From NCBI RefSeq assembly GCF_001807265.1, contig NZ_KV788386.1, positions 104,135 through 168,134 on the forward strand: a DNA stretch of 64,000 bases. Direction: 5' to 3'. Shown piece after piece: positions 40,072 through 52,457 of this stretch; within the stretch, counting starts at the first letter, position 1; each line of letters opens with the position of its first letter. A program made the position numbers and the translations under genes. The notes beneath the pieces are model-generated. The model did no database searches, was not told the origin of the DNA, and saw only the letters and a list, made by a program, of their open reading frames with translations. The stretch is from Corynebacterium sp. HMSC05H05. Lineage in GTDB: Bacteria > Actinomycetota > Actinomycetes > Mycobacteriales > Mycobacteriaceae.

Positions 40072-40744
40072 CGATCTTGCATCGCTTCTCGACGCCGCGA
40101 CCTCCCGGTTCACCACCCTCATGTCCGACATCCACGGCGAGGGCCGCACCGCACGCGTGGTGCTCACCGGCGGCACCGCCGGCATCGCCCTGCTGGAGCG
40201 CCTGGCCGACGAGGACATCGACTGGTCGCGCGTGGAGGTCTTCTTCGGAGACGAGCGCAACGTGCCCGCGGACCACCCCGACTCCAACGAGGGCCAGGCC
40301 CGCACGGCGCTGCTGTCCAAGGTGGGCATCCCGGAGGAGAACATCTACGGATACGGCCTCGACGGCGGCCCGATGGACGCCGCGGTGGAGCGCTACCGCG
40401 AGCTCGTCGGCGACGGCGGCTTCGACCTGCACCTACTGGGCATGGGCGGCGAGGGCCACATCAACTCCCTGTTCCCCCACACCGACGCGGTGCGCGAACG
40501 CGACGCGATGGTGGTGGCGGTGACGGATTCACCGAAGCCGCCGGCCGAGCGCGCCACCCTGACCCTGCCGGCGGTGCAGTCCGCCGACCGGGTGTGGCTG
40601 CTGGTCTCCGGCGCCGAGAAGGCGGAGGCTGCGAGCCACGCCTCCGACGGTGCCGAGGCAGCCGACGACTGGCCGGTCGCCGGCGCTATCGGGCGCAAAG
40701 AAACGGTCCTGTTCGCCACGAAGGACGCAACAGGACCGTTCTAG
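40061..40744 (+). CDS. pgl: 6-Phosphogluconolactonase
   Basis: 227 residues, a little short for the DevB type. The conserved GGTAGIALLERL, FFGDERNVPADHPDSN and LLGMGGEGHINSLFP segments are intact. ATG at 40061 has CAAGGAG upstream. The last 14 codons encode a terminator hairpin. Confidence 0.95.
   Translation: MSFNDLASLLDAATSRFTTLMSDIHGEGRTARVVLTGGTAGIALLERLADEDIDWSRVEVFFGDERNVPADHPDSNEGQARTALLSKVGIPEENIYGYGLDGGPMDAAVERYRELVGDGGFDLHLLGMGGEGHINSLFPHTDAVRERDAMVVAVTDSPKPPAERATLTLPAVQSADRVWLLVSGAEKAEAASHASDGAEAADDWPVAGAIGRKETVLFATKDATGPF
40702..40740. terminator. Terminator hairpin inside the 3' end of pgl
   Basis: AACGGTCCTGTT (40702-40713) pairs perfectly with AACAGGACCGTT (40729-40740) around a 15-nt loop. 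It ends one base before the pgl stop codon (40742). Convergent secG ends at 40757, so it may work in both directions. Confidence 0.6.
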
Positions 40745-40756
40745 TTCAGCGGGCGT

Positions 40757-40993
40757 TTAGACCGCGTAGGTCTGAATCAGATTCAGGCCGATGATGCAGA
40801 GGATCCAGATCAGGGCCAGCAGCACGGTGACGCGGTCGAGGTTCTTCTCCACCGTGGTCGAACCGGACAGGTTGGCCTGGACGCCGCCGCCGAACAGGCT
40901 GGACAGGCCGCCGCCCTTACCCTTGTGGAGCAGGACGAAGACGGTCATGAGGATCGCGGCGATCACCAGCACAATCTCAAGGGCTAAAGCCAT
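40757..40993 (-). CDS. secG: SecG protein-export subunit
   Basis: 78 residues, two membrane helices joined by the cytoplasmic HKGKGGGLSSLFGGG loop typical of SecG. ATG at 40993 (MALALEIV) follows AAAGGTG. Last gene after gap-pgk-tpiA, the conserved actinobacterial position. Confidence 0.95.
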   Translation of the reverse strand: MALALEIVLVIAAILMTVFVLLHKGKGGGLSSLFGGGVQANLSGSTTVEKNLDRVTVLLALIWILCIIGLNLIQTYAV

Positions 40994-41074
40994 GTGTGCG
41001 ACACCTTTCAAAATGGGCGATGGTGCAAACTCCCGATGAGCTTACACCACCGCTAAGACAATCCCGGCAGCGAC

Positions 41075-41848
41075 TTACATCACCGCGTTGGCGGCTGCCG
41101 CGGCGAGCCTGGCAAAGTCCTGCCCGTCCAGGGAGGCGCCGCCGACCAGGCCGCCGTCGACGTCCGGCTGCGAGATGATCTCGGCCACCGTGTCGGCCTT
41201 GACGGAGCCGCCGTAGAGGATGCGGATCGCGTCGGCGACGGAGTCGTCGCTAAGCTCGCGCACGAGCTCGCGGATGCCGTGGCAGACCTCCTGGGCATCC
41301 TCCGCCGAGGCGACCTTGCCGGTGCCGATCGCCCAGACCGGCTCGTAGGCGATGACCGCCTTGGACAGGTCGACGCCCGCGAGCGACTCGCGCGCCTGCT
41401 GGACCACGTAAGAGACGTGCTCCCCCGCCTCACGCACCTCGAGCGGCTCGCCCACGCAGACGATCGGGGCGATGCCGTGCTCGATGGCCTTGGCAGCTTT
41501 CGCCGCGACCTGCTCGTTGGTCTCGCCGTGGTACTCGCGGCGCTCCGAGTGGCCGACGACCACCCAGGAGCACCCCAGCTTCTCCAGCATGGACGCGGAG
41601 ATGTCGCCGGTGTAGGCGCCGTTGTCGTGCTCGGAGACATCCTGGGCGCCGTAGGTGATCTTGAGCTTGTCGCCCTCCACCAGGGTCTGGATGGAACGCA
41701 GGTCCGTGAACGGGACCGTCAGCGCGATGTCGACGTACTCGTAGCCGTCTTTCGGAAACGCGAAGGCGAGCTTCTGGGCGCTCTGGATGGCCTCGAGGTG
41801 GTCGTGGTTCATCTTCCAGTTGCCCGCGATAAGTGGCGTGCGTGCCAT
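41075..41848 (-). CDS. tpiA: Triosephosphate isomerase
   Basis: 257 residues. The catalytic lysine is in GNWKMN, the histidine in GHSERR and the glutamate in [10 protein letters not shown]; the C-terminal GGSVK phosphate loop is present. ATG at 41848 with AGGAGG upstream, 14 bp after pgk. Confidence 0.97.
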   Translation of the reverse strand: MARTPLIAGNWKMNHDHLEAIQSAQKLAFAFPKDGYEYVDIALTVPFTDLRSIQTLVEGDKLKITYGAQDVSEHDNGAYTGDISASMLEKLGCSWVVVGHSERREYHGETNEQVAAKAAKAIEHGIAPIVCVGEPLEVREAGEHVSYVVQQARESLAGVDLSKAVIAYEPVWAIGTGKVASAEDAQEVCHGIRELVRELSDDSVADAIRILYGGSVKADTVAEIISQPDVDGGLVGGASLDGQDFARLAAAAANAVM

Positions 41849-41862
41849 GGGTAGCAAACCTC

Positions 41863-43074
41863 CTAGTTCAGAACGGAAACGCCCGGCAGTTCCTTGCCCT
41901 CGATGAGTTCGAGGGAGGCGCCGCCGCCGGTGGAGATGTGGGAAAAGCCGTCCTCGTCAAGACCGAGGGTGCGCACCGACGCCGCGGAGTCGCCGCCGCC
42001 GACCACGGTGAAGGAGCCGTTCTCCTTCGTCGCCGCGATCATTGCCTCGGCGACGGCCTTGGTGCCGTCGGCGAAGTTCGGGAACTCGAACACGCCCATC
42101 GGTCCGTTCCAGAACACCGTCTTGGAGTCCTTGATGGCCTCGGCGTAGTTCTCGGCGGTCTCCGGTCCGATGTCCAGGCCCATCCAGCCCTCCGGGATCT
42201 CGTCCAGGCCGACGATCTTCTTCTCGGTGTCCTTGTCAAACTCCGCACCAGCGGCGACGTCCACCGGCAGCAGCAGCTTGTCGCCGAAGCGCTCGATGAG
42301 CTCCTTGCAGGTATCCACCATGTCCTCTTGCAGCAGCGACTTCTGCACGTTGTGGCCCTGGGCGGCGAGGAAGGTGTAGCACATGCCGCCGCCGATGATG
42401 ATCTTGTCGGCCTTTTCCGCCAGCGCCTCAATCACGCCGAGCTTATCGGAGACCTTGGAGCCGCCCAGCACCACCACGTACGGGTGCTCCGGGTTGTCTT
42501 TCACGGAAGACAGGGTCTCAACCTCCTTGTCCACGAGGTAGCCCGCGTAAGCCGGGAGCTTCTTAGCCACGTCAAAGACGGAGGCCTGCGCGCGGTGCAC
42601 AACGCCGAAGCCGTCGGATACGAACGCGCCGTCGTCGGCGGCCAAGGCGGCGAGTTCCTCGGCAAACGCGGCGCGCTCCGCCTCGTCCTTGGAGGTCTCG
42701 CGCGCGTCGAAGCGGACGTTCTCGAGCAGGAGGATCTCACCCTCGGTCAGGCCATTAGCGCGCTCGTGAGCGTCCTCGCCGGAGACGTCGCCGGCCAGCG
42801 GGACAAACTGACCCAGGCGCTCAGACAGCGCCTCCGCCACCGGGGCGAGGGAGAACTTCGGGTTGACCTCGCCCTTCGGCCGGCCCAGGTGCGCCATGAC
42901 GATCACCTTGGCGCCGCCGTCAAGCAGCGCCTTCAGGGTGGGCAGCGAGGCGTCGATGCGGCCGGCATCGGTGATGTTGCCGTCGTCGTCCAGGGGCACG
43001 TTGAAGTCGGACCGGACCAGGACGTGGCGGCCGTCCACGCCTTCGTCGAGAAGCTGCTGCAGGTTCTTGGTCAT
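41863..43074 (-). CDS. pgk: Phosphoglycerate kinase
   Basis: 403 residues. [10 protein letters not shown] at the N terminus, [10 protein letters not shown] and the C-terminal GGGDSAAS nucleotide segment are intact. ATG at 43074 follows AAAGGAG. A terminator-like hairpin lies between gap and pgk. Confidence 0.97.
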   Translation of the reverse strand: MTKNLQQLLDEGVDGRHVLVRSDFNVPLDDDGNITDAGRIDASLPTLKALLDGGAKVIVMAHLGRPKGEVNPKFSLAPVAEALSERLGQFVPLAGDVSGEDAHERANGLTEGEILLLENVRFDARETSKDEAERAAFAEELAALAADDGAFVSDGFGVVHRAQASVFDVAKKLPAYAGYLVDKEVETLSSVKDNPEHPYVVVLGGSKVSDKLGVIEALAEKADKIIIGGGMCYTFLAAQGHNVQKSLLQEDMVDTCKELIERFGDKLLLPVDVAAGAEFDKDTEKKIVGLDEIPEGWMGLDIGPETAENYAEAIKDSKTVFWNGPMGVFEFPNFADGTKAVAEAMIAATKENGSFTVVGGGDSAASVRTLGLDEDGFSHISTGGGASLELIEGKELPGVSVLN

Positions 43075-43113
43075 AGGTATCTCCTTTGCTCTGTGAACAC
43101 TCACCATCGTATG

Positions 43114-43152
43114 AAAAACGGGCCCGCCGTGCCGGAAGGCACCACGGACCCG
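43114..43152 (-). terminator. Terminator or attenuator between gap and pgk
   Basis: On the minus strand a GC-rich stem with a TTCC loop (43119-43152) is followed by TTTTT (43118-43114). It should end much of the gap transcript, so pgk expression would depend on read-through or its own start. Confidence 0.75.
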
Positions 43153-43165
43153 CAACCAATGCTCT

Positions 43166-44290
<1,125 letters not shown>

Positions 44291-44415
44291 TCAGCACCCG
44301 CCCTGAATGTTGGTTTACGCCCGGTTTCCCGCTCTAGGGGGAGTAAAACTCTCCACTTCCACCCCCGGTAGCGACAGCGGGGCACTCACTGTGAAGTGCG
44401 TCACCCCCACTGGAT

Positions 44416-45384
44416 TTAGGTGGTCGGGCTTCCGTGGGTGTCCTCCACGCCCAGCTCGGCGGCCCGTTTATCTGCGAGCGAAAGCAGGCGCCGGATGCGT
44501 CCGGCCACCGCGTCCTTGGTCATCTGCGGGTCCGCCAGGCGCCCCAGCTCCTCCAGGGAGGCGTGGCGGTGCTCGACGCGCAGGAAACCAGCTTCGGCGA
44601 GGTGCTCGGGGACATCGTCGCCGAGGATCTCCATGGCACGCTCCACGCGTGCGGCTGCGGCAGCCGCGGCCTGGGCCGAGCGGCGGGTGTTCGCGTCGTC
44701 AAACGTGGCGAGCCTGCTGTTCGCCTTCGCTTTGACGGCACGGGATTCGCGTTTGGTGTCCCATTCGATGCGGGTGGCCGGCGCCCCCATGCGGCTGAGC
44801 AGGATGCCGATAGCCTCCCCGTCGCGCAGGGTCACCCGCTCGATGCCGCGGGTCTCTCGGGTCTTGGCGGTCAGCCCCATGCGGCGGGCGAGCCCCACGA
44901 GCGCCAGCGCCGCCTCCTGCCCCGGGCACGCGACCTCGAGGGTGGCGGTCCGGCCGGGCTCGGCCAATCGCCCGCGGGCCAGGAACGCCCCGCGCCAGGC
45001 GGCCTCCACCCACGACATGTCGCCGGAGATGATCTGGCGCGGCATCCCCACCACCGGGTGCCCGGAGGCGGTGACCAGCTTCAGCCGGCGGATCACGTCG
45101 GCGGCACCGTCGTCGACGCGGACCTCGTAGCGGGTTTCGCGGTTGCCCGAAGAAGGCGAAAGAAGTTCCACCCGCGCCTCAACTGCGCACAGGTCTGTCA
45201 ACGTGCCGGCCAACCGGCGGGCGACAGCTTCCTCCTCGAAGTCGGCCACGATCGATACCCCGTGCTCGGACGGTTGGAACTCGCCGCCGAACCGGATCAG
45301 CGCGGTCGCCTCCGCGGCGCGCACCTCTAGCCCGCCGCCGGTGGCGCGCAGGAGTTCGTCCTTGACCTTGGCCGTGAGCGCCAC
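44416..45384 (-). CDS. whiA: WhiA family regulator
   Basis: 322 residues. N-terminal LAGLIDADG-like domain without nuclease activity in the family, and a C-terminal helix-turn-helix (LEELGRLADPQMTKDAVAGRIRR). Linked to cell division and sporulation control in actinobacteria. GTG at 45384 with GGGGAGG upstream. Lies after yvcK and rapZ as in most Gram-positives. Confidence 0.94.
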   Translation of the reverse strand: MALTAKVKDELLRATGGGLEVRAAEATALIRFGGEFQPSEHGVSIVADFEEEAVARRLAGTLTDLCAVEARVELLSPSSGNRETRYEVRVDDGAADVIRRLKLVTASGHPVVGMPRQIISGDMSWVEAAWRGAFLARGRLAEPGRTATLEVACPGQEAALALVGLARRMGLTAKTRETRGIERVTLRDGEAIGILLSRMGAPATRIEWDTKRESRAVKAKANSRLATFDDANTRRSAQAAAAAAARVERAMEILGDDVPEHLAEAGFLRVEHRHASLEELGRLADPQMTKDAVAGRIRRLLSLADKRAAELGVEDTHGSPTT

Positions 45385-45434
45385 CGGCGCCTCCCCTCGT
45401 TTACGTGTGTTGGAGCTTCGAATCGACCAGCATT

Positions 45435-46400
45435 CTAGCGTGCCGGCCGAAGGGCTCTGAGGGCAGCTGCCAATTGCTCGGGGTCGTGCCGGTTGAGCGG
45501 GCTGCCGGCGGCGTCCATTTCGCGCAAGGGGGCGAAGACTACCTCGGCATCGAGCCGGGAGGCAGCCCGCGCGATGTTGTCTCGTTCGCCATCGGAGGTT
45601 GCGGTGCGCTCGTCGGCCAGGAAGTAGTCCACGTGCAACTGCGGGGCGTGCTGGGAGAAGACATGGATGTGCCGCTCAGTGGTGAACCCGTGGGTCTCCC
45701 CCGCTTCCGGCGAGAGGTTCAGGATCACCACGACGGTCGCCGAGGTTTCGTTCAGCGCCTGCGCGATGTCGGGCACGAGAATGTGCGGGATCACCGAGGA
45801 GAACCATGAGCCGGGGCCGATGGTCACCACGTCGGCGTCCATAATCGCCTGCACCGCCGCTTCGCTCGCGGCCGGCTGCGCCGGGGTCAGGCGCACGCGC
45901 CGCACCGCTCCGGGGGTGGTGGCCACCGCTACCTGGCCGCGCACGGAGCGCAGCACGCGCGGGTCGTCGTCGAGCCCTGCCACGTCCGCCTCGATGTCCA
46001 GCGGCTGCGGGCACACCGGGATCACGCGGCCGGCGGAGCCGGTCCAGGCGGCCACCTGGTCCAGGGCCGCCTGGGTGTCTCCGAGGCGCTCTGCCAACCC
46101 CGTGATCAACAAGTTGCCCAGCGCATGTCCCGCCATCGCGCCGTGTCCGCCGAAGCGGTGCTGCAGTGTATCGCGCCACTGCACGCCGTCCTCGCCGTCG
46201 GCGGTGAGAGCCGCGAGCGCCATGCGCAGATCGCCCGGCGGGACGATCTCCATTTCGCGGCGCAGACGGCCGGAGGAACCGCCGTCGTCCGCCACTGTGA
46301 CCACGGCGTTGATCGTGGACGCGCCGGCTTGACGCGCGGCGGTGAGCGTCTGGTACAGGCCGTGCCCTCCCCCGAGGCAGGTGAACGACGTATGGCTCAA
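45435..46400 (-). CDS. yvcK: YvcK/CofD-like protein (gluconeogenesis factor type)
   Basis: 321 residues. The CofD-like fold begins with LGGGHGLYQTL, then VTVADDGGSSGRLR and ITIGPGSWFSSVIPH-like segments. Binds UDP-sugars in studied cases and affects cell-wall carbon use. TTG at 46400 with AAGGGA upstream. Confidence 0.92.
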   Translation of the reverse strand: MSHTSFTCLGGGHGLYQTLTAARQAGASTINAVVTVADDGGSSGRLRREMEIVPPGDLRMALAALTADGEDGVQWRDTLQHRFGGHGAMAGHALGNLLITGLAERLGDTQAALDQVAAWTGSAGRVIPVCPQPLDIEADVAGLDDDPRVLRSVRGQVAVATTPGAVRRVRLTPAQPAASEAAVQAIMDADVVTIGPGSWFSSVIPHILVPDIAQALNETSATVVVILNLSPEAGETHGFTTERHIHVFSQHAPQLHVDYFLADERTATSDGERDNIARAASRLDAEVVFAPLREMDAAGSPLNRHDPEQLAAALRALRPAR

Positions 46401-46434
46401 TTGTCCCTTCTTTCTGATGGCCTAACCGGCTCGC

Positions 46435-47346
46435 TTAGTGGCGCTCAAGATCGCGGTGGATCACATTGACATCCACCTGCCCCTGCTGGCGCAGACGCTT
46501 TCCGACGGCCTCCGCCACCGCCACCGAGCGGTGGTGCCCGCCCGTGCAGCCGATGCCGACGGTGATGAAGTCCTTGCCCTCGTGGCGGTAGCCGCCCAGG
46601 GTGCTGGAGAGCAGGTCGACGAAGTTGTCCACGTACTCGCGGGCACCGTCCTGGTTCAGCACATAGTCTGAAACCGCTTGGTCCACGCCGCGGAACTCCC
46701 GGAGCTCCTCCACCCAGTACGGGTTTGGCAGGAAACGAACGTCAAGCACGATATCAGCGTCGCGCGGAGAGCCGTGCTTGAACCCGAAGGATTCGATGGT
46801 GACGTGCTGGCGGCCCATCGGTAGCTCGCCGACGGAAGCCTCCACCGCGCGGCGGAGATCGTGCACCGACAGGTTGGACGTGTCGATGATGACGTCCGCG
46901 GAGGCACGCAGGTCCTCCATCTCCTCGCGCTCGTGCTCGATGCCGGACTGCAGGGTGCCGTCTCCCTGCAGCGGGTGGGTGCGCCGCACCGAATCGAAGC
47001 GGCGGATCAGCACGTCGTCGCGCGCATCCAAAAACAGCACGAACGGCTGGTGGCCGCGGTCCCGAATCGCCGCGATGGTGTCCATGAGCGAGCCGTTGAA
47101 CCTCGCCGCCCGGATGTCGGTGACCACCGCGAGGCGCTCCACCGGCGAATCGTCCGCGGCGGCCAGATCCACCAGCTCCAGAATCAGCTGCGGCGGCAGG
47201 TTTTGGGAGACGAAAAAGCCCTTGTCCTCGAAGACTTTCGCTGCCGTGGACAGACCGCCGCCGGACAGGCCAGTGATGATCACGGGCCGCATCGGGGTCG
47301 CGGAATTCTCCTGGGGCAAAGCGTGTGCAGAGGATGTCGTGGGCAT
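46435..47346 (-). CDS. rapZ: RapZ-type nucleotide-binding protein
   Basis: 303 residues. P-loop-like [10 protein letters not shown] near residue 30 in place of the usual GxSGxGKS, and the conserved C-terminal [13 protein letters not shown] at 47346 stands 7 nt after TAGGAT, so it is probably leaderless. The RNA role known from E. coli cannot be assumed here. Confidence 0.92.
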   Translation of the reverse strand: MPTTSSAHALPQENSATPMRPVIITGLSGGGLSTAAKVFEDKGFFVSQNLPPQLILELVDLAAADDSPVERLAVVTDIRAARFNGSLMDTIAAIRDRGHQPFVLFLDARDDVLIRRFDSVRRTHPLQGDGTLQSGIEHEREEMEDLRASADVIIDTSNLSVHDLRRAVEASVGELPMGRQHVTIESFGFKHGSPRDADIVLDVRFLPNPYWVEELREFRGVDQAVSDYVLNQDGAREYVDNFVDLLSSTLGGYRHEGKDFITVGIGCTGGHHRSVAVAEAVGKRLRQQGQVDVNVIHRDLERH

Positions 47347-47381
47347 AGGGATCATCCTAGACAAGCCGGGGGCGGAGTGCC

Positions 47382-47400
47382 GTCGATTAGCAGCACGCTT
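47382..47400 (+). promoter_or_regulatory. Variant GTCGATTAGC motif
   Basis: GTCGATTAGC (one mismatch) followed after AGC by ACGCTT, in the gap between uvrC and rapZ but oriented against both genes. Confidence 0.3.
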
Positions 47401-49461
47401 TTACTGGTGCAGGTGCTGGTAGATGTTCTCCGCGAGCTTCGGCCCGACCCCTCTGACCTGCTGGATCTCCTCCACTGAGGCCTCCTTGATCTTCTTCACG
47501 GAGCCGAAGTGCTTGACCAGGTCCGTGCGGCGGGCAGGCCCAAGCCCCGGCACCGCGTCCAGTGCCGAGGCGCGCATCCGTTTGGAGCGCTGCTGGCGGT
47601 GGTACGTGATGGCGAATCGGTGTGCCTCGTCGCGGATCTGCTGCAGCAGGTACATGCCCTCGGAGTTGCGGGGCAGGATGATCGGTTCATCGTCGTCCGG
47701 CACCCAGACCTCCTCCAGGCGCTTGGCCAGTCCGATGAGCTGCACGTCCACGATGCCCAGGTCGTCGAAGACTGCCTGTGCGGCGGTGACCTGGGGCTTG
47801 CCGCCGTCAACGATGAACAGCTGCGGCGGGTAGGCGAAACGCTTCGCGCCGGTGGATTCGTCCGCCTCGTCTGCGAAGGTCTGCTCCTCCGCAACCTCGT
47901 CGGGGTTGGCCAGCTTGTCCTCGTTGTAGCGCTTAAAGCGGCGCTGCGTCACCTCGGCGATGGAGCCGACATCGTCGGAGCGGCCGTCGCCGGCGGCTTC
48001 CTTGATGCGGTAGCGGCGGTAGTCGTTCTTCTTGGGCAGGCCGTCCTCGAACACGACCAGCGACGCCACCACGTCGGTGCCCTGGATGTGGGAAATGTCG
48101 GTGCACTCGATGCGCAGCGGCGCCTCGTCCATCCCGAGGGCGTCCTGGATGTCCTGCAGCGCCTGGGAGCGGGCGGTCAGGTCGCCGACGCGCTTGAGCT
48201 TGTGCTGGTGCAGCGCCTCGGAGGCGTTTTTGTGCACCGTCTCCATCAGTGCGCGCTTGTCGCCGCGCTGCGGCACGCGGATCTCCACCGGGCCGCCGCG
48301 CAGCTCCGCGAGCAACTCGGTGACCTCCGGCAGCTCCGCCGGCAGGGTCTCCACCAGGATCTCGCGCGGCACCGGCATCGGTGTCTCCGCCTTGGCGCGG
48401 GACTCCTGGTCCACGCCGCGGCGGCGCACCTTCTGCGCCTCAATCGTGCGGTCTTCCTCCTGCTCCTGGCGCACCCGCTCGACCGCATCCGAGTAGTACT
48501 GCACCAGGAAGTTCTGCATCAGCGTGGGCAGGGTGGGGTCGGCCTGGCCCTCCTCCAGACGCTCGGCGGCGCCGGGTTCGTCGCCGGTCTTTTCCACCAC
48601 CCAGCCGCGCTGTGCCCGGATGCGCCCGTCGCGGACGTTGAAGATCTGTACCGCCGCCTCCAATTCGTCGGTGTCGAAGGCGATGATGTCGGCATCGGTG
48701 TCTTGCCCCAGGACCACCGTTTGGCGCTCCATGACCTTGTTCACGGCACCCAGGTCGTCGCGAAGCCTGGCGGCCTTCTCAAACTCCAGGTTCTCTGATG
48801 CCTCCTGCATCTGGGCGGTGATGCCGCGCACGAGCTGGTCGGTGCGGCCCGACATGAAGCCCAAAAATCCCTGCACGATCTCGTCGTAGTCGGCCTCGTC
48901 CACGCGCCCCACGCACGGGGCGGCGCACTTGTCGATGTAGCCGAGCAAGCACGGCCGCCCCAGCGACTCGTGCCGGTTAAACACCCCGTTAGAACAGGTG
49001 CGGATCGGAAACACGCGTGTGAGCAGGTCAAGGGTTTCGCGCACCGCCCACGCGTGGGAGTAGGGACCAAAGTAGCGCACACCCTTGCGCTTCGGCCCGC
49101 GGTAGAAAAACGCGCGCGGGTAGCGCTCCCTCACGCTCACCGCGAGCATGGGGTACGTCTTGTCGTCGCGGTACATGACGTTGAACCACGGGTCGAAGCG
49201 CTTGATCCACGTGTACTCCAGCTGCAGCGCCTCCACCTCGGAGGCCACCACAGTCCACTCCACGGACGCGCCTGTGTAGACCATCTGGCGGGTGCGCGGG
49301 TGCAGCGTGTTCGGCGGCTGGAAGTAGTTGTTCAGGCGTGCGCGCAGGTTCTTCGCCTTGCCCACGTAGATGACGCGGCCGTCGCGGTCGCGGAACTTGT
49401 ACACCCCGGGGTCGGTCGGGATGGTGCCCGGCGCCGGGCGGTAGCTTTGCGGGTCCGCCAA
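47401..49461 (-). CDS. uvrC: Excinuclease ABC subunit C
   Basis: 686 residues. N-terminal GIY-YIG nuclease ([20 protein letters not shown]), central UVR motif, RNase H-like second nuclease domain ([14 protein letters not shown]) and helix-hairpin-helix end ([16 protein letters not shown]). TTG at 49461, four bases after the stop of the upstream gene. Confidence 0.96.
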   Translation of the reverse strand: MADPQSYRPAPGTIPTDPGVYKFRDRDGRVIYVGKAKNLRARLNNYFQPPNTLHPRTRQMVYTGASVEWTVVASEVEALQLEYTWIKRFDPWFNVMYRDDKTYPMLAVSVRERYPRAFFYRGPKRKGVRYFGPYSHAWAVRETLDLLTRVFPIRTCSNGVFNRHESLGRPCLLGYIDKCAAPCVGRVDEADYDEIVQGFLGFMSGRTDQLVRGITAQMQEASENLEFEKAARLRDDLGAVNKVMERQTVVLGQDTDADIIAFDTDELEAAVQIFNVRDGRIRAQRGWVVEKTGDEPGAAERLEEGQADPTLPTLMQNFLVQYYSDAVERVRQEQEEDRTIEAQKVRRRGVDQESRAKAETPMPVPREILVETLPAELPEVTELLAELRGGPVEIRVPQRGDKRALMETVHKNASEALHQHKLKRVGDLTARSQALQDIQDALGMDEAPLRIECTDISHIQGTDVVASLVVFEDGLPKKNDYRRYRIKEAAGDGRSDDVGSIAEVTQRRFKRYNEDKLANPDEVAEEQTFADEADESTGAKRFAYPPQLFIVDGGKPQVTAAQAVFDDLGIVDVQLIGLAKRLEEVWVPDDDEPIILPRNSEGMYLLQQIRDEAHRFAITYHRQQRSKRMRASALDAVPGLGPARRTDLVKHFGSVKKIKEASVEEIQQVRGVGPKLAENIYQHLHQ

Positions 49462-49464
49462 CGC

Positions 49465-50007
49465 TTAATCCTGCGGCATGTACTTGGCTTCGAGCGCGCG
49501 GAACTCTTCCACGGCCTTCAAGGCGTGCTCCTTGTCGCCGGACTGGATCGCCCACAGGGGCACGTACTCGAACTCCGGCAGCTCCAGGCGCGCCATGCGG
49601 GAGCCTTTGGGAAAGCTCAGCCCGTAGATCACGGCCCACGGGTAGAAACGGGTGCCGATGATGTTGCGCACCTGCACGCCGTCCTCGTTCGCGCGCACCC
49701 GCGGGCGGGTCAGCGCGATCCAGGACAGCACGGAGATGATCAGGCCGACTCCGATGAATGCGAACTTGTCCAGGTTGGTGATGGCCACGCCGGTGAATTC
49801 CGCGTCCACGGCCCAGAACATAAACACGTGCACCGCCATGACCAGCACAATCCAGCCCACGGCGACCTTGCGCAGAAACTTCGAGGTCAGCTCGAGTTCC
49901 CAGGGTTTCGTGGTGGTGGTGGCGTGCGGGTCGAGCGCATTGAGGTAGGCAATCTCGTCCCGGTCCGAAAGTCCCGCGGTTTGGTGCTGCTTTGCCTGTT
50001 CAGCCAC
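49465..50007 (-). CDS. Membrane protein with PH-like domain, Rv1417-like
   Basis: 180 residues: two membrane helices (about 47-68 and 80-100) and a C-terminal PH-like domain (RVRANEDGVQVRNIIGTRFYPWAVI). Stands between ribH and uvrC as Rv1417 does in M. tuberculosis. Function unknown. Confidence 0.85.
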   Translation of the reverse strand: MAEQAKQHQTAGLSDRDEIAYLNALDPHATTTTKPWELELTSKFLRKVAVGWIVLVMAVHVFMFWAVDAEFTGVAITNLDKFAFIGVGLIISVLSWIALTRPRVRANEDGVQVRNIIGTRFYPWAVIYGLSFPKGSRMARLELPEFEYVPLWAIQSGDKEHALKAVEEFRALEAKYMPQD

Positions 50008-50084
50008 TGCCTTACTCCTTACAAGCGCTCGAGCTTTGCTGCGTGTCGACGTCCCAAAGGCCGCCCCACGCCCTCCGGGCTACC

Positions 50085-50570
50085 TTAACCCTTCAACGGC
50101 AGAGCGCGAACTTTGCGCAGCTCCGCGGCAGTGCCGGCGGCGGCGCGCATGGCCTCGGCGCCCTTGTCTTCCTTGGCGTCCTCGCCGCCGGCGCGCTCGT
50201 AGGCCTGGTCTTCGTCGTCCACGGTGAGCACGCCGTTGCCCACCGGGGTCTGCTCGTCCAGTGCCACGCGGGTCAACCCGGCGGTCACGGAGTCGCACAC
50301 GTACTGGAAATGCGCTGTTTCGCCGCGGATGACGCAGCCGAGGGCCACCACGGCGTCGTAACGCTCGGCGCAAGCTTGCACCACCACCGGCAGCTCGAGT
50401 GCGCCTGCGACGGCGTACTCCTCCACCTTGACGCCGAGCTCCCGTGCCTCATCCCGCGCGCCGGCGCGCAGCAGGTCGACGATCTTGTCGTTCCAGCGGG
50501 TGTAAACCACGGCGATGGTCATACCCTCCGCCTGTATGGAATAGTCCTCGGGTGCTCCGCTCGATGCCAC
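50085..50570 (-). CDS. ribH: Lumazine synthase, RibH
   Basis: 161 residues. Penultimate riboflavin step. VPGALELP-like segment (here VAGALELPV) and GCVIRGETAHFQYV are the active-site regions. GTG at 50570 with AAAGGAG upstream; 23 bp after ribBA. Confidence 0.95.
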   Translation of the reverse strand: MASSGAPEDYSIQAEGMTIAVVYTRWNDKIVDLLRAGARDEARELGVKVEEYAVAGALELPVVVQACAERYDAVVALGCVIRGETAHFQYVCDSVTAGLTRVALDEQTPVGNGVLTVDDEDQAYERAGGEDAKEDKGAEAMRAAAGTAAELRKVRALPLKG

Positions 50571-50592
50571 TTCCAGCTCCTTTTGAGTCCGT

Positions 50593-51858
50593 CTAGATTC
50601 CGTACCCCGGATGGGCGTGGAGCCATTCGGCCACACCGGGAAGGTCATGGCCCATCCGGTCGCGCTTGGTGCGCAGGTACTCGATGTTGTCGTGCGTGGG
50701 AACGATCTCGATCCTACTGCGGCGCGCCACCGCAGGGCCGTAACCCGCCAGCGCGTCGGACTTGTCCGGATTGTTGGTGAGCAGCTCGAAGCTGTCCACC
50801 CCCAGATCCGCCAGGATCTGCCCGGCCGCGGAGTACTCCCGCGCGTCCGCGGGCAGGCCTTGCTCCAGGTTGGCATCAACGGTGTCCAGGCCCGCGTCCT
50901 GCAGCCGGTAGGCCTGCAGCTTCGCCATCAGCCCGATGCCGCGGCCCTCGTGCCCGCGCAGGTAGACCACCACGCCGCGTCCGGCTGCCTGGATGCGCCG
51001 CATGGATTCGCGCAGCTGCGGACCGCAGTCGCAGCGCGTGGAGCCGAACACGTCGCCGGTGAGGCACTCGGAGTGCACCCTCACCAGCACATCGTTTGCT
51101 TCCCGCAGCTTGTCGACGCCTCCGGCAACCAACGCCACATGCTCCACCCCGGAAACAGTGTCGCGGTAACCCACCGCGGTGAACTCGCCGTACTCGGTGG
51201 GTAGGGTCGCCGCGGTGACCCGCTCGACGGTGCGCTCGTGGTGGCGACGGTATTCGGCCAGCTGCTCGATGGAGATCATGGGCAACCCGTGCGCGTCGGC
51301 AAAACGGCGCAGCTCGTCGAAACGCGCCATGTCGGTCGGGTCATCCTCGGAGACGATCTCGCACAGCGCGCCCACCGGGGCTTTGCCTGCGAGCCGTGCC
51401 AGGTCCACAGCCGCCTCCGTGTGCCCGGGCCGTTCCAGCACTCCGCCGACCTTGGCGCGCAGGGGCACCACGTGGCCGGGGCGGGTAAACGATGAGGCGG
51501 TGGCGGATCCACTGGCAAGCAGGGCGATCGTCGTCGCGCGCGAGCGGGCGGAGATGCCGGTCGTGCCGGTGGCCGCGTCCACGGTGACGGCGTACGCGGT
51601 GCCGTGCAGGTCTTGGTTGTTGGCCACCATCGGCGGTAGCTCGAGCGCGGTGGCGCGCTCATCCGGCATGGACACGCAGATGTAGCCGGAGGTGTGGCGC
51701 ACCATGAACGCGACCAGCTCCGGGGTGGAGTCCTCGGCGGCGAAGATGAGGTCGCCCTCGTTCTCGCGGTCCTCGCTGTCCACCACAACAACGGCCTTGC
51801 CAGCGCGGATGGCGTCGATGGCCTCCTCGACCGTATTCAAGGAGTTTGGGGAAGTCAT
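50593..51858 (-). CDS. ribBA: DHBP synthase / GTP cyclohydrolase II, RibBA
   Basis: 421 residues. N-terminal DHBP synthase ([19 protein letters not shown]) and C-terminal GTP cyclohydrolase II with zinc cysteines in [19 protein letters not shown] at 51858 is chosen; a TTG three codons upstream is possible. Confidence 0.96.
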   Translation of the reverse strand: MTSPNSLNTVEEAIDAIRAGKAVVVVDSEDRENEGDLIFAAEDSTPELVAFMVRHTSGYICVSMPDERATALELPPMVANNQDLHGTAYAVTVDAATGTTGISARSRATTIALLASGSATASSFTRPGHVVPLRAKVGGVLERPGHTEAAVDLARLAGKAPVGALCEIVSEDDPTDMARFDELRRFADAHGLPMISIEQLAEYRRHHERTVERVTAATLPTEYGEFTAVGYRDTVSGVEHVALVAGGVDKLREANDVLVRVHSECLTGDVFGSTRCDCGPQLRESMRRIQAAGRGVVVYLRGHEGRGIGLMAKLQAYRLQDAGLDTVDANLEQGLPADAREYSAAGQILADLGVDSFELLTNNPDKSDALAGYGPAVARRSRIEIVPTHDNIEYLRTKRDRMGHDLPGVAEWLHAHPGYGI

Positions 51859-51869
51859 ACCGTCCAAGC

Positions 51870-52457
51870 CTATCCCTGCACCATCTTCTCAACGTATTTG
51901 GCCACGATGTCTACCTCCAGGTTCACCGGGTCGCCGGGTGCGAGCGCGCCGGCGGTGGTCTCGCGCAGCGTGGTGGGGATCAGAGAGACATCGAAGTAAC
52001 CCTCGCCCACCGCCGAGACGGTCAACGACGTGCCGTTCACCGCGATCGAGCCCTTCTCCACCACGTAGCGGTCCAGCTGCTGAGGAAGTGTGAAGCGCAC
52101 GACCTCCCAGTGCTCTGACGGGGTGCGCGAGACCACCTCGGCAACCCCGTCGACGTGTCCCTGGACGATGTGGCCGCCCATGCGCTGGCCTGCGGCGAGA
52201 GCGCGCTCCAGGTTCACCTCGGAGCCTGCTTCATACGTCCCGAGCCGGGAGCGGTCCAAGGTTTCGCGCATCACGTCCGCGGTGAAGGTGCCGTTCGCGT
52301 TGTCCACCACTGTCAGGCACACCCCGTCGACGGCGATCGAGTCGCCGGGCGCGGCATCGCCGGTGACTTTGGGGGCGCGCACGGCGATCCGGACGGCGTC
52401 GTCGAGCAGCTTCAGCTCCTCCACCACGCCGATTTCCTCAACGAGTCCCGTAAACAT
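51870..52457 (-). CDS. ribE: Riboflavin synthase alpha chain
   Basis: 195 residues. Two tandem lumazine-binding repeats; [10 protein letters not shown] start and [10 protein letters not shown] in the middle are diagnostic. Overlaps ribD by 20 bp. Confidence 0.95.
   Translation of the reverse strand: MFTGLVEEIGVVEELKLLDDAVRIAVRAPKVTGDAAPGDSIAVDGVCLTVVDNANGTFTADVMRETLDRSRLGTYEAGSEVNLERALAAGQRMGGHIVQGHVDGVAEVVSRTPSEHWEVVRFTLPQQLDRYVVEKGSIAVNGTSLTVSAVGEGYFDVSLIPTTLRETTAGALAPGDPVNLEVDIVAKYVEKMVQG

Noticed and set aside
44300..44415. Terminator after whiA
   Set aside because: Short GGAG/CTCC pairings exist but no stem long enough with a T-run.
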